Part shown: positions 9,019 through 19,952 of the stretch, piece after piece
How the letters are laid out: every line of letters begins with the position of its first letter
How positions within the stretch are numbered: the first letter of the stretch is position 1
Source of the DNA: Tieghemiomyces parasiticus
Lineage: Eukaryota > Kickxellomycota > Dimargaritomycetes > Dimargaritales > Dimargaritaceae
Direction of reading: 5' to 3'
Length of the DNA: 26,495 bases
Assembly: GCA_027575765.1 (NCBI GenBank)
Contig: JANBPT010000674.1
Coordinates: 1-26,495, forward strand
Notes under the pieces: model-generated
Told to the model about the DNA's origin: nothing
Database searches by the model: none
The model's input: the letters and a program-made list of their open reading frames with translations, nothing else
Made by a program: the position numbers and the translations under genes

Positions 9019-9702
9019 TTACTTGTCATGGTGCTTTTGGCTACCCTGGGGGGAACGCAGGCTACTACCGCTGTGAGTAATACGTTCGTACTCCTCGGCG
9101 GACATGGCCGGTGCAGCCCGACGACCCTCGAGCTGGCCGTTACCCTGGCCGCTGGTATTATGACTGGTCCCGACAATGGCGGCCGTACCCAGCAGGGCCG
9201 CCAGGGTAATGGCCTGGGCGTACACACGGGCCTGCACAAGCTTATTCATAGTCGACATGTGTTTCTGGCGCATCAGGTAGCCCAGCGAAATGGCCATGCC
9301 GGTGACCCACGTCCCGCCGATAATCGACCATTGGTTCGCACGGACGAATCCGCGGGCCTCGCCGACCACGGTCTGGGCCTCTTGGGCCGCGGCCGCCAGG
9401 GCCTTCTTCCGGGCCTCCTCGTCACCAAACCCTTCCAGGTTCGACGAGTAGATGGGATTGTATACGGTCGTCTCCCAGTGGCGACCTGCCCGCTCGCTCT
9501 CGATCATAATGAAGGTCGCCAAGCTGGAGGTCACCAGGAAGGCCTTGAAGGGTAGCGTCAGACTACGGAATGGACGCCAAAAGTGGTTGAGCAAGTAGGT
9601 CGTCGGGAACACCACCGCGGCGCCGTACAGCCCGCCGCGGATTCCACCGTCGACATGGGCCTGGTAGGCCTGGTCCTCCTCCTGTTTGGTCAAGATCTTC
9701 AT
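9019..9702 (-). CDS. RCF2: Respiratory supercomplex factor 2 (Rcf2-like), HIG1 domain
   Basis: This is an intronless 227-residue frame starting at ATG, with the MKILTKQEE start typical of fungal Rcf2. Family knowledge: Rcf2 is a mitochondrial inner-membrane protein bound to cytochrome c oxidase and III-IV supercomplexes, affecting their assembly or activity. Visible: an amphipathic N-terminus; hydrophobic segments near 21-39 and 48-67; an Ala/Glu-rich helix (94-116); then the HIG1 hairpin with membrane segments near 125-144 and 160-178. The HIG1 signature just before the last segment is only partly kept: R159 and Q163 are present, while the earlier Gln/Arg positions read Asn and Gln. The C-terminal 45 residues are polar, unlike a membrane segment. 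There is no clear cleavable presequence, as for the yeast protein. Confidence 0.88.
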   Translation of the reverse strand: MKILTKQEEDQAYQAHVDGGIRGGLYGAAVVFPTTYLLNHFWRPFRSLTLPFKAFLVTSSLATFIMIESERAGRHWETTVYNPIYSSNLEGFGDEEARKKALAAAAQEAQTVVGEARGFVRANQWSIIGGTWVTGMAISLGYLMRQKHMSTMNKLVQARVYAQAITLAALLGTAAIVGTSHNTSGQGNGQLEGRRAAPAMSAEEYERITHSGSSLRSPQGSQKHHDK

Positions 9703-11619
9703 GGTGATTGAGAAAAGAGTTTGAAAAGGAAATAGGAGTAGGGCGAATGGTCAGGTGGTGGAAAAATGGCCAATGTGGAGGGTTATACCGAGTAGGTTTG
9801 GGGGGGAGGTTGGAAAGCGAGATGTATGACGGAGAGGTAGAGGGAAGGATACGTCAGCACGTCGTTTATAGGTGGATCTCGACTCAAGGGGGGCGGAGTA
9901 AGCCGGGTGTGAGGGGTGAGGGTGAGGGGGCGCTAGTGCTCGAATTATGAGCCAGGGCGGAAGCCGAAAGACAGTCCCGGGGAATATCGGGGAATGTAGG
10001 AAAGGAGGGGGAGTCGGGTGCAACTAGGGCGAGGGAAATAATAGGGGGAGGGGGAAAAGTGGCAGCAAAGTGTGATGTGTGATGGGGTTGGCAAGCGCTG
10101 AAAAGGCAGGAGGGCAGGGGATTATTAGGTTGGGTAAAGACGCGGCGGGGGGACTTGTTGGGCTTAGCGGGCACTTTTATACCTCGTTTGTGGGCAGAAG
10201 CCGTAGTAGCCTAGCTCCGTGGTATGTGTGATAGGCGGGCAGCTACGTAAGGCGCTAGTGGCCGGGGAATGGGAGGGAGCGACACTACGTAGAGGATTAA
10301 ATGACATGAAGCTTTGCCCTCCCCAACCGTTCGGCGAATAAAAAAACCCCGTTGCTTGACACGTCAGCAGTTTATCCAATAGAACGGGGTGGGGTCGAGG
10401 GAGCCGCCGCCCTCCCCCCCCCGCTCATATTCTCCCCTCCCCCCCCCCGCCCGCCTCATATACGTCAGCAGCCGAGAGGCTCTGGCCTCCTGGCTGCTAG
10501 CTAGAGGCCGACGCCCACCCCCTTCCCCCGCCCAATTGTGGGAGAAATCATGGGTGAGACAGCGATGACGCCCACACACAACCATGGCTCCTGCCCTCCG
10601 CTGTCACTTGAAGCCGCCGGCTGACGCCATGATCACGACCCTATGCTATACCATCGTGCTTACTAAGATTATATCCCCAGCATTGGCGCCGGGCTCTCTG
10701 GCCTCCCTCCCCCCCCACCTTGCCGTGTGGGCGAGAGGAGCTCGGGTGTTGCACACATTCTGGTAAGCCAGGGATGGAAATGGTACTCACCAAGTCTCCG
10801 CTATCTATCAGTGTGACAGGCACCATACTGCTACTCCACACACACACACCCCCCTTTGGATTGTTGTCGCGGCCAGCGGCATATCCTTTGCTTGCAAGTC
10901 ACCTCCCCGAGCCAGTCGCCAGGTCGGAGGGAGTTTGACATGGCTGAAAATCGTCGGATGGCCTGGGCTCTGAGGCGCGAACGGCGACTGCGGCGGCTTC
11001 AGCTGCAGGTCTGCAACACTCCTCCTCCTCCGCCCTCCCGGCCGTCATTCGCATCCGCATCGCTGTGATTCGGTCCGGCCCGACCCGGTCCGACTTTAAC
11101 CGTCGACCAGCGGCACCCAATCAACAAACGCAGTATCCGAATTTTGCACTCTGATTGGTCCCTGGGTATTTCCCACCAGGACATCGGCGGGGAAGCCCTT
11201 CAACACCACAATTAGCTGCACAGTATTAGGTATTATTTCGTGTTTTATGCGCCGGGACCACAAATAAACACGAAGCCGGTAACGCCGGGCATTCTGTGCA
11301 GAAACACAACCTAGAGATGGGTAGCACGGGGTCGGATATAGAGCTGTGAGGGAAGGTTGAGGGGAAGTACGCACGGGCCCAGAGGGCAGATGCGGCTACG
11401 GCAGAGGAATGGTCTTCCAAGGATCGTGAATTAAGAGAGAGAAAGAGAGTAACGAGAAGTTATAGAGAGAGATGAGCGGGGATAAATACATGTCAACGGA
11501 CTCACTAGCACGCGTAAAGGCAAAAGTTGGGGCAGAATAAAAAAAGACATGGAGTGACGCCCTCCCGCCCCCCTCAGCACACACAAGTGTACCCACCCAC
11601 ACAAACATACATATCATGT
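9703..11619. other. RCF2 promoter side and PPP4R1-like 3' flank; no gene seen
   Basis: 1.9 kb without a supported gene. The RCF2-proximal 450 bp is purine-rich on the plus strand. A minus-strand TATAAAAG lies at 10174-10181, 470 bp upstream of the RCF2 start, which is far for a core promoter unless the leader is long or spliced. Poly-C runs lie at 10413-10450, and a CACA/CCCC stretch lies near 10838-10855. ACGTCAGCA/G occurs three times (near 9852, 10361 and 10464), compatible with a bZIP-type CRE core, but a chance explanation is not excluded. Confidence 0.45.
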
Positions 11620-14600
11620 CTAGCGACCGCCTTTGCCCGCGCTCTTGACCGTCGGCACCATGGGCGGCTGGTTGGGTGTCACGGGCGACGCTGTCCTCAG
11701 AAACTCTAAATGGTGGTCCCCACTTTTTGCCTCCCCGTCATGACCGCCGGTGCTCTTGGCCGGCGACGGGATAATGAGTCCCATGTACCGGGGTAAACCC
11801 GGGCTGGCCAGCGCCGCTTCGGAGATTCGGCTGGGGGAGGGTAAAGGCGACGTGGGAAACGTCCCGATTAGTCCCTGCGGCGACATCGAGGCCGACGGTC
11901 CTGACGACAATGTACTGGCGCTGCTTTGGTGGTGGTGGTTAGGAATGAGATCGGCCAGGTCCAACGGGTGGGACTGGGTCCGGCGTACGCGGCGGTCGGC
12001 CTGAAACACGGCCGCCGCCGCCGCAGGTGGGGAGGGCGTGCGGGTGGTACGTAGGAGGCCGACCGAAGGGATATTAGCGTCGGTGCCCCATGCAAACGTG
12101 TATTTGCCACGTGGGACGGGTCCCACCAGCGGCGAGGCTGGCGGGAGCTCGGTTGCCACCGTCGTCGGCTTGGTGTCGCTCGGTACCACGTGCGCCCGGG
12201 GATCATCTCCCAACAGGGCCGCCGGGAGTGGGTTGAAGCCTTTCGTGACGGGCGGCGTACGGCTACCCGCGGCGTGGGGCTGGCTCCGGGCCTTTCCTAG
12301 TGGCACTGTGAAGCGTACGTCGGCGAGAGGGTTCTCCAGCAGCGAAGGTAAGGCGGTGATGCGGCTGAGCAGGGACATGGAGGTGCGGGGCTTTTCGGCA
12401 GGGGTGGCGTTGGCGGCGATCGGTGTCCCAGTACCTGTCGCATTGATAGGGGCGGTCACAGAGGCCGTGTGGCTAGCTTCAGTCCCTTCGCCGTTCGCTA
12501 CATCTGCGGGCGGCTGTTCCGGGGTCGCCACCGTTAAGCCCGTATCGTCCGGTGCGGACTTCTTGCGTGAAAACGAAAAAGATGGGAACGAGAAGGATGG
12601 TCGACTAATCTCGATGGCCTCACGGGACGGCGACGGCTCGGCCGCCGGGACATCCGCCTCGTTGTAGGCTGGGGTCTGGATGGTAGGGAGCTGCGGGTGG
12701 CGGGTCACGACGGGTTCCACGGGGGACGACGGGTCGTCGGTCATATTGACCGGTAACGTCAGGTTCACTGGAGACCGGTCCGAGGCTGCCACGGGTGAGC
12801 GGCCATTAACCGTGACCCGGTGCTTACGGACAGGCTCCATGTTGAGCCGCAGGCCTTGCGAGGGGGCGGAGACCTGGGGCCCCGCCCGCGGCAGCGCGCG
12901 GTGGTCATCGTCGAGGGAAGTGATTGAGGCCGTCGTAAAATCCTGGGCGAGTTGCAATACGCCCTCGCTGGCCAGCTGACCGCTGCCCTCCACCGCAACT
13001 GCCTCGCACTGTGGCGATGTATCGCCGTCCTCCGACGGGGTGGCCGGTACGGCGGGCAGGGTGGGCAAGTTACCCACAATGGCCAAGACGTCGCGATCCC
13101 GGTCCTCCCGAAGCACGGCGATAAGGTCGCTAATAAGTTGGGACCGGGTGGCCGTCCAGCCGTGGGACACACGCGGGGAGGTAGGTCGCGATGTGCCCGT
13201 CTCCGTGCCGGAATCGCGTGCCCGAGAGGCCGCAACTGCCGCGTTCATCGACTCCTCAGCCGGGCCGATTCCATGCCCCGGGGCGGCACTGTCGCCCGAT
13301 GAATCTTTCGCCGCAGATGGGGCGTCAGTCATCAGTAGGGATTGTGGGGGCAACGCGGGGGCAGGGGATGGAGATACGTTGGGGGAGTAGTAGGACCCGG
13401 GCGGCGAGTGGGACTTTTGGGAGGACGACGAGGAGGACGGCGAAGGCCGCGATCCGCCGGAGTGACGGGGTACTTCTCCGGCCATAGACGAGGCCAAGAG
13501 CCGCTCTAGCGTCCGGGCGACGGCGATACGAACATTGGCGACCTTGTCCTGGGCCAGGGCGAGTAAACTGGGCAAGAAGAACTGTTCAAAATCGGTCGGA
13601 TCGACCGCCTGGTTGAGTAAGGCCTCACAGATCTGCACGAAAAACAGGCGCAACCGGAACGTGGCGGCGTTGCGGAACTGGATCATGCTCTCAAAGAACT
13701 GTACCTGGAGGGCGGGATCCTCCTTGGTCATGGCAAATACCACGGGGAAAGCGCTGGCGGCGGCCTCACGAACCGCTGCTACCGGGTCCTTAGCCCAGTG
13801 CACGGCCAGCGGGAGGAGGTGGCGTACGACGACACGGACCGGGAACAAGTGGCACATCGGGGCGATCTGCTGCGCCATAATCTCTCGGGGCCGCCAGTTG
13901 CTGCCTTCGCCGCGGAATGCCTCCAATATGTGCGGCAGGCAACGATCCCGACCGGCCGGGTAGAGGCACTCAAGGAAGCGGGCCACGTTGCCCAGGACAG
14001 CGAGCTGGACCTCGTCCACATCGACCAGAAAGTACACAAAGATTTTCTCGTGGACCGATTCACCGTAGTTGGGGCCCAATAACCGAGCCACCTCGTGTAG
14101 GGAGTGGGCCAGGGTGACCCGCGCCTCGGTCTGGTCGACATGCGTGAGGTCAAAATAGGCGTCGGCCAGTTCGTCCCACCGGGCTGTGCCCATGGTGAGC
14201 AGCATAGCCGGGAAGTTGAAGGCGCACTGGTACACAATCTCAGGCGTAGGCATGGCGTCCGGGTCCTCCACCCGCGCCACTGCGTGCAGGTAGTACCGTA
14301 CCAGCACCTCCTTTACCTTATCCACCTTTTCGAAGGCCACCATCAACCGGCCCATCACCTCGAACACGGCAGTTTGAACCGGGTAGCTGACCTCGCGGGA
14401 CCCCAGCAGCCGCTCCAGGATCTGCGTCCAGACCTTAATGGGAAGGGGCGGGGGAGGTGCTGGAAGGTGCGGGGACGCGACCACGGCTAGACTGGCGCCG
14501 CCATTCGAGGCACCGTGACCATTACCACTTCCACCGGCCGATAGGAACGACAGACTGCCGATGCTGGCAGCCCGTGTGGGCACCGTGGCAGAGTTACTTC

Positions 14601-16303
14601 CAGTCGTTGGGCCCGACGCGGACTGTCGGCTGGCTAGGTTTCCGGGGCTGCCGAGTAGGGCGGCGGACGATGAATTACGCAGAACGGCGGGACCGAGATG
14701 CGGAGATCGCACCGGCTTGCTCGGATTGGCCACGAGTACCTGGGCAAGTTCCGGGAGAGCGGCGCGAGCGGCTGCCTGCCGCACCTGCCAGTTGGGGTCT
14801 TGGACGAGCTGCTGGAAAATCGGACATAGTCCCTCCAGGACCAGATCATAGGAGAGGGCGTGGGCCAGGCCGCCTAGGGTCAGAGCGGTATCGCGACGCA
14901 CCTCGAAGGCCGAGTCGGCGGCGGTGCGCTCGATGGTGGGCACGAAAACTGCTGGCTTGAGGGCGGCACCGAACTCCTGGACCACGGCCTTGATGAGGTG
15001 GAGTGCTGCCAGTTTGCGCCGCAGGCAAGAGCCGCTTGAATCGACGGAACCGAGACCCTCGGCTGGGGCCGACATGCCCCCAGTCCCACTTCCGCCGTTC
15101 CGAGGGTGGCCCGCCATGCGAGCTTCGACCAGGCCGTCGATAGAGGCCGGGCGGGACTTGAGGGTCGGCTTGACCAGGCCCAAGATAGTGTGGTGGATGA
15201 CTTCAGTGTGGTACAGCTCAAACCGCATGTGGTAGCCCAGCTGCACTAGAGCAGCCTGGACCAGCGATACCACCACAGGACTCGGGTCCAGGAGCATAGT
15301 CTCGAGCCACTCGTGGAAGAGGGCATGGGTGATTGGGTTAGTGGCAGGGGGGTCGAAGGGCGCGGAATCCCTATCCGCCAGCGTGACCGCAATGGCCTCC
15401 TCGCCAACGGTGTGGGCGAGTAGTGGGTTGAGGGGCTTCCTGATGGGCAGTGGACTCACCCCGCCGTCGGGACCGGCGCTGGGTGGGTGGCCATGGCGAT
15501 AGAAGTATAGCAGCAACGGCGGGAGATCGTAGGCCAGGGTCTCGCGGACCACTCGGTCCCGATCCACGCTCAACTGGAAGGCCACGGGGAAGATGGTCTG
15601 GAGGATATCCTCGACCGCCGCCGTGTGTAGAATATTCTTGATTTCGCGGGCGGCCCAGACGCGCAGAAAGGTGAGGGTACTTTGCGAACGGATACACAGG
15701 CGCTCGAGCGGGGCCAGGTCGTCCTCGGCGAATTGGTTGGGCAGGACGGCCTCGAGGACTGGATACGCATAGGATCGGTATGGGGAGATGTGGGGGGGAG
15801 GGGGGCGCGTTAGCCAGGCGACCGCGAATTTGAAAGGAGCGCTAGAGAAGCGTGATGGGGAAGCGACCCCACTTACGTTTGGGCGAGGCGTCGTCGATGG
15901 AGTCCACTAGCACATCGTTGTTACGTAGCGAGGCCAGGCCACCGGCGTCGTTTGTGGGAACGCCGGCGGCTGGTGGCGGGTCGGCCGGGACAGGGACATC
16001 GGACCCGGGGAGAGACGTGCCGGGCTCCTCCAGTGCCTCGATATCGTCATACTCCTCCTCCACATCCTCACTAAAGTCGAAGCCGAGGTCTGGCGATACG
16101 TCGTGGAGAGGGCAGGGGTGAGGGGGGGCATTATTTCGAAAATAGGCCAGGGTGAGACAGTGGGTGGTTGGGTTAGAGCGGGAAAAAGTAACAAATCGCC
16201 GAACCGGCCAGAGCACCCAGGGTACCACGGGCCGCCCTTGTTCAGGAACTCTCCCTCAAACTCCGCCCGGGGGCGGCGGCCAGCGGAGCCACGTACCTGC
16301 CAT
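11620..16303 (-). CDS. PPP4R1: Protein phosphatase 4 regulatory subunit 1-like HEAT protein, 3 exons
   Basis: Coding exons on the minus strand are 16303-16297 (ATGGCAG, 7 nt), 16089-15877 and 15758-11620. All joins keep phase and use gtacgt or gtaagt donors and ccag acceptors, giving 1452 residues. The joined start reads MADLGFDFSEDVEEEYDD; the MADL opening is shared with animal PPP4R1. The N-terminal HEAT region runs about 75-415. A Ser-rich linker spans 420-505. The second HEAT region (about 515-830) carries family blocks CAFNFPAMLLTMG, TLAHSLHEVARLLG, VDVDEVQLAV and NWRPREIMAQQI. A last conserved helix, LISDLIAVLREDRDRDVLA, lies near 940-960. The final 490 residues are a disordered Ser/Pro/Thr tail. 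Animal PPP4R1 is about 950 residues. Family knowledge: the subunit pairs with the PP4 catalytic subunit and guides its substrates. Function here is inferred. Confidence 0.92.
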
Positions 16304-18646
16304 CTCGGGTGGGGCGGAAGAAAACTAGGGGATAATGAATAACAGGGCAGGGCTAATGAGCGACCAAGGGCTGTGGAGTGCAGTAACTTGCTCGCTCCAC
16401 AGGCGGTGGAAACGGTGGTGGGGATGCGTGGCCTCCTCAATCCGAAGCCAACGGGAAGTGAGGTTGAGGCTTGAGTCGGTCGCCGTGCCGCCGTCGGTTA
16501 GTTGTCGGCGGAGATGAGGACGTTCAGGGCGATGCTACAAGGGTGGTGGAGGGGGCGATAAGTATCGAGGAGCAATCAGGTTAAGGAGAGAGCAACACAG
16601 AGAACAGGGGCCAAGGCCTGCGTTAGAAGATGTATGACCACGTTGCGTGGCCTGAGAATGGTTGGCCGGGAGGGCGGAGTCTACGGCGATAGGCGCAGGG
16701 AGAGAGGAAGGGTGGGGAAAGTGCCCAGCCCGCTGAACGAGGCTTCCGGCGACAGAAGTCGGGCTCGGACTTGAAGGGCCGCACTTCTCTGCCGGCTTCC
16801 CGCCTTTATGTTTTTTTTTACTAGACTGGCGGGCCAGCAATTTCCGAAGCTCGCCGCTAGCGTGCAATGGGGGCGTAATCGTCCCAATTACAGGCGTGGC
16901 AGAGGCGCTGGCACCGGGCAAAGTATATGAAAAGGGGGAGGGGTAGAAGGGGGCAACGGCGGCCGGCTTCGGAATGATGTTGGGTGGCCACGGTGAAGGC
17001 AAGAGGTGTCGAAAGCAGTGAATGGATAGCCGAACACGTAGCCCACTGCTGCAAATGGAAAGTGGCGGGACCGGTGGCCATTGCCCAGGAGCGAGAAAAG
17101 CGCCGATGAAAGCGAGGGAGCCAGCGGTGGGACGGGCTACATACTGGCCAAAACGGTCCGAGTGGGACCGGCGACAGTTCCCAGCCGGCAACGTTTTGGG
17201 GATGGCAGAGCTGCAATAACAACAGTTTACTTAAACCGCACGCGGTCACCCCGTTGCCCTCCCCAGTTCACGGCACCCGGGAGACCGACGGGCAGCCGTG
17301 GTGTCGGTCAAACGCTGAACTTGGAACTCCCGAGCCAGCCGCTTCCGAACGGCACCCGAGCATCAACCTATGAAAAAGGCCAGCGACTCGGCCGAGGAGA
17401 CGGCGGAGCGACCCTAGATGGAGATGCAATGGAATAAATAGGCTGGTATGGTAAAAATAGATCACAAATACCCCAATTTAATACTCCGGCAAGAAGGGGA
17501 TACCAAAGTTCCTAACAGTGCGAGCAGGGCAGAGCGGAAAAGGTGGGACGGGGCTGGTAGCGAGAGCGGTTGGTGGTTAGGGGAAAGTGCGGTGCACACG
17601 TATGGTTGGGCTGCTTTCGTCTCCAAGCAAGCACGCCAACCGGGTACTCGAAGCGATGGACTCTACCCAGCTCAGTAACTCCGAATAAACCCCCTAGTAT
17701 TTAAATCGTGCTAGCGGACAACAATCCCCTTGGCTGCACTCGGACGCCGTCGATGGAAGCTCCAGTGTCCTGTGGTCTGCGACTACCAGCCAATTTCCAC
17801 CGTTCCAAGCAATGGATCGATGTAGACTCAACGTCGACCCACCTTTAAAAGGATGGGGGGGGAAGAGAGGATGGACACCAAAGCCACGGTCGAGTCGCAC
17901 CATCATTCGCCTGTGGCTATGGCCCTAAAGGGAGGGGATGATCTCCTACTCCAAGGCCACCCCCTTTTGGAGTCCGTTTGTTAATGGCGAAGTCCAGCAT
18001 TGGACTATTTTGGCCTTCACCGGACTGGCCAGTGCTATTGTATGGGGCCTCGCATACCCGCTGCTCACGCTTGTAGGGCTGCTATCGGGTATTTAACCAC
18101 GACTCTAATGGGGTGTAGGCTATGTCCTATAACCTGGGTCGCCCCTCCAGGGGGGGGATTAAGCGCTGTCGCCAGGATTACCTGCCAAACAAGACCAAAT
18201 GGTCACCTAACCGACGCTGATGGGCGAGTGGCAAGGTGGACAGGTCGGCCAGGTCCACGTGACTCGGCCGTTTTACCCATTGTCAATGAATTTTTGAGTG
18301 GATGGGACAATATATCACAGGCTAGGGCCACGGAGTAAAGGCCAATTATCCCATCCGTGTCCCGCCCCACCCAAGCTGGAAGCGAGCAGCGGGGCGGTGG
18401 TCGGGGCCAGTCAGAGGAGGGGGGCCAGGGCGAAAAGAGGCAACCACGCACCAGAGGCCCCTCCGTCCCCAGCAACAGACAACAGGCGCTCAAAAAAACC
18501 GGCCGGCGCCAAACTGTACACCATCCGCAGGGTATTGACCGGTGTTGATTATATGGTGGAATTTCCTTCAGGCTTGCGAATGATTCCTCCTCTTCCCCTT
18601 TCTTAGTCGCCCTTGTTGCACCCGACTTATACTAAAATCGAACAAG
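16304..18646. other. Divergent region between PPP4R1-like and RPS4; no convincing gene
   Basis: 2.3 kb separates divergent starts, so both promoters lie here. A minus-strand frame open from 17231 to 16535 lacks any ATG but contains a protein-like basic segment (see separate entry). The last 60 bp before RPS4 are pyrimidine-rich, as expected near the transcription start of a ribosomal protein gene. The rest shows short frames only, and no repeat family, tRNA or known small RNA was recognised. Confidence 0.5.
16535..17230 (-). other. Long open frame without ATG, possible orphan exon
   Basis: The minus strand is open for about 230 codons, from a stop at 17231-17233 to the stop at 16535, but no in-frame ATG occurs; the apparent start at 17191 is TTG. 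An acceptor-like ttattgcag lies near 17211-17220, so the frame could be an internal or last exon whose start lies upstream. One segment reads SGELRKLLARQSSKKKHKGG, which looks more protein-like than its surroundings, but I recognise no family. The rest is Pro/Ser-rich and typical of translated GC-rich noncoding DNA. It is most likely chance. Confidence 0.15.
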
Positions 18647-19913
18647 ATGGTACGTAGCCGCGCTACCGTCCCCACCCGCCCGGCGGGTCCCGGCTTACCG
18701 AACGACCCGTTGGCTCCGTAATTGTCACCGGTGGCCATCCATCCATCCATCCTTTCGTGCAGCGGACGGCTTGCGGAGCGGGGTCGCAAACAGCTTCTCG
18801 TGCCGATTTGCCGCAGTGCAGCGGGTTTGTCAATGTATCCGCAACTCTACGGGCAGCAGCGACCACGGTCGATGGATGGATACCGTTGGCAACCGACAGG
18901 CAGCGGTGGACAAGATGATGGAGTTAATCTAAGGAGCTGCTACGAGTATGACATTCGCGCTCGGAGCCGCGAATGACAGATCCTGATTCCTCCACCGGTA
19001 GATTACCGCCAGCGAGGGGCGATCCACCAGCCATTACACCCAAACTAATCTTTTCCACCCACTCCTCTCCTCTCCATCCCGTAATCTCCGCCAGGCTCGT
19101 GGTGTCAAGAAGCATATGAAGCGCTTGAATGCGCCCAAGCACTGGATGCTGGACAAACTGACCGGTGTCTACGCTCCCAAGCCCACCGCTGGCCCGCACA
19201 AGTCCCGTGAGTGCCTGCCGCTCATCATCTTCCTGCGCAACCGTCTTAAGTACGCGCTGAACCGTCGCGAGGTGATCTCCATCCTGAACCAGCGCCTGGT
19301 TAAGGTTGACGGTAAGGTGCGCACCGACGACACCTACCCGACTGGCTTCATGGATGTGATTGGCATTGAGAAGTCGGGCGAGAACTTCCGCCTGATCTAC
19401 GACACCAAGGGTCGCTTCACCATCCACCGCATCACCGAGGAGGAGGCCGCCTACAAGCTGTGCAAGGTCAAGCGCGTGCAGCTCGGCGCCAAGGGTATCC
19501 CATTCCTGGTGACCCACGACGGCCGTACCATCCGCTACCCTGACCCCAAGATCAAGGTCAACGACACCATCAAGCTGGATATTGCCACCTCCAAGATTGA
19601 GGGTTTCCTCAAGTTCGAGCTTGGCAACCTGGCCATGGTCACCGGCGGTTCCAACACTGGCCGTGTCGGTAACATTGTTGCCCACGACCGTCACGATGGT
19701 GGTTTCGACATCATGCACATCAAGGATGCTGCGGGTAACGAGTTCGCCACCCGCCTGTCCAACGTGTTCGTGATTGGCCGTGGCTCCACCGCCTGGATCT
19801 CCCTGCCCAAGGGTAACGGTGTCAAGCTCACCATCGCCGAGGAGCGTGATGCCCGCCGCGCCAACAAGGACGGCCCCACCGAGACTGTGGTCTTTGACGA
19901 GGAGGAGGAGTAA
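18647..19913 (+). CDS. RPS4: 40S ribosomal protein S4 (eS4), 2 coding exons
   Basis: Coding exon 1 is the ATG alone (18647-18649), directly followed by a gtacgt donor. The 445-nt intron ends at ccag (19091-19094) and exon 2 spans 19095-19913, giving 273 residues starting [20 protein letters not shown]. eS4 is a structural protein of the small subunit body that contacts 18S rRNA. Visible in order: the basic eS4 N-terminal region; an S4 RNA-binding domain with [20 protein letters not shown] at about 50-70; the central eS4 domain; and a KOW-like segment (GGSNTGRVG, about 188-196). The C-terminus ends in the acidic VVFDEEEE, about ten residues beyond the human protein. Codon choice is strongly biased to C/G-ending codons, as expected for high expression. 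The in-frame ATG at 19116 would miss the conserved N-terminus and is not the start. Confidence 0.98.
18906..18995 (+). ncRNA. Possible box C/D snoRNA in the RPS4 intron (weak)
   Basis: Inside the RPS4 intron a perfect 5-bp stem, GTGGA (18906-18910) with TCCAC (18991-18995), closes with 4-nt spacers on a C-box-like ATGATGG (18915-18921, 6 of 7 to RTGATGA) and a D-box CTGA (18983-18986). Size and symmetry fit box C/D RNAs, which often sit in ribosomal-protein introns. Against it: an 8-bp internal hairpin (18952-18959 with 18968-18975) occupies the expected guide, and I could not match either guide region to rRNA convincingly. Confidence 0.2.
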
Positions 19914-19946
19914 CTACTTGTGTTTCTTTCTCTTACCCACCCCCCA

Positions 19947-19952
19947 AATAAA
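19947..19952 (+). promoter_or_regulatory. Poly(A) signal of RPS4
   Basis: AATAAA lies 34 nt past the RPS4 stop in pyrimidine-rich 3' UTR. A second AATAAA at 20106-20111 is an alternative. Confidence 0.5.

Noticed and set aside
10205..10280. tRNA-like A box (TAGCTCCGTGGTATG)
   Set aside because: No GGTTCGANTCC-type B box follows at the right distance and no acceptor stem can be formed.
12038..14490. Several plus-strand frames of 94-209 codons
   Set aside because: All are antisense to the PPP4R1-like exon, which has family-specific conserved blocks in the other strand.
18924..19718. 264-codon minus-strand frame antisense to RPS4
   Set aside because: It is the mirror of a highly codon-biased ribosomal protein gene, a common artefact. 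The Val/Leu/Gly-rich product resembles no family and the plus-strand RPS4 is certain.
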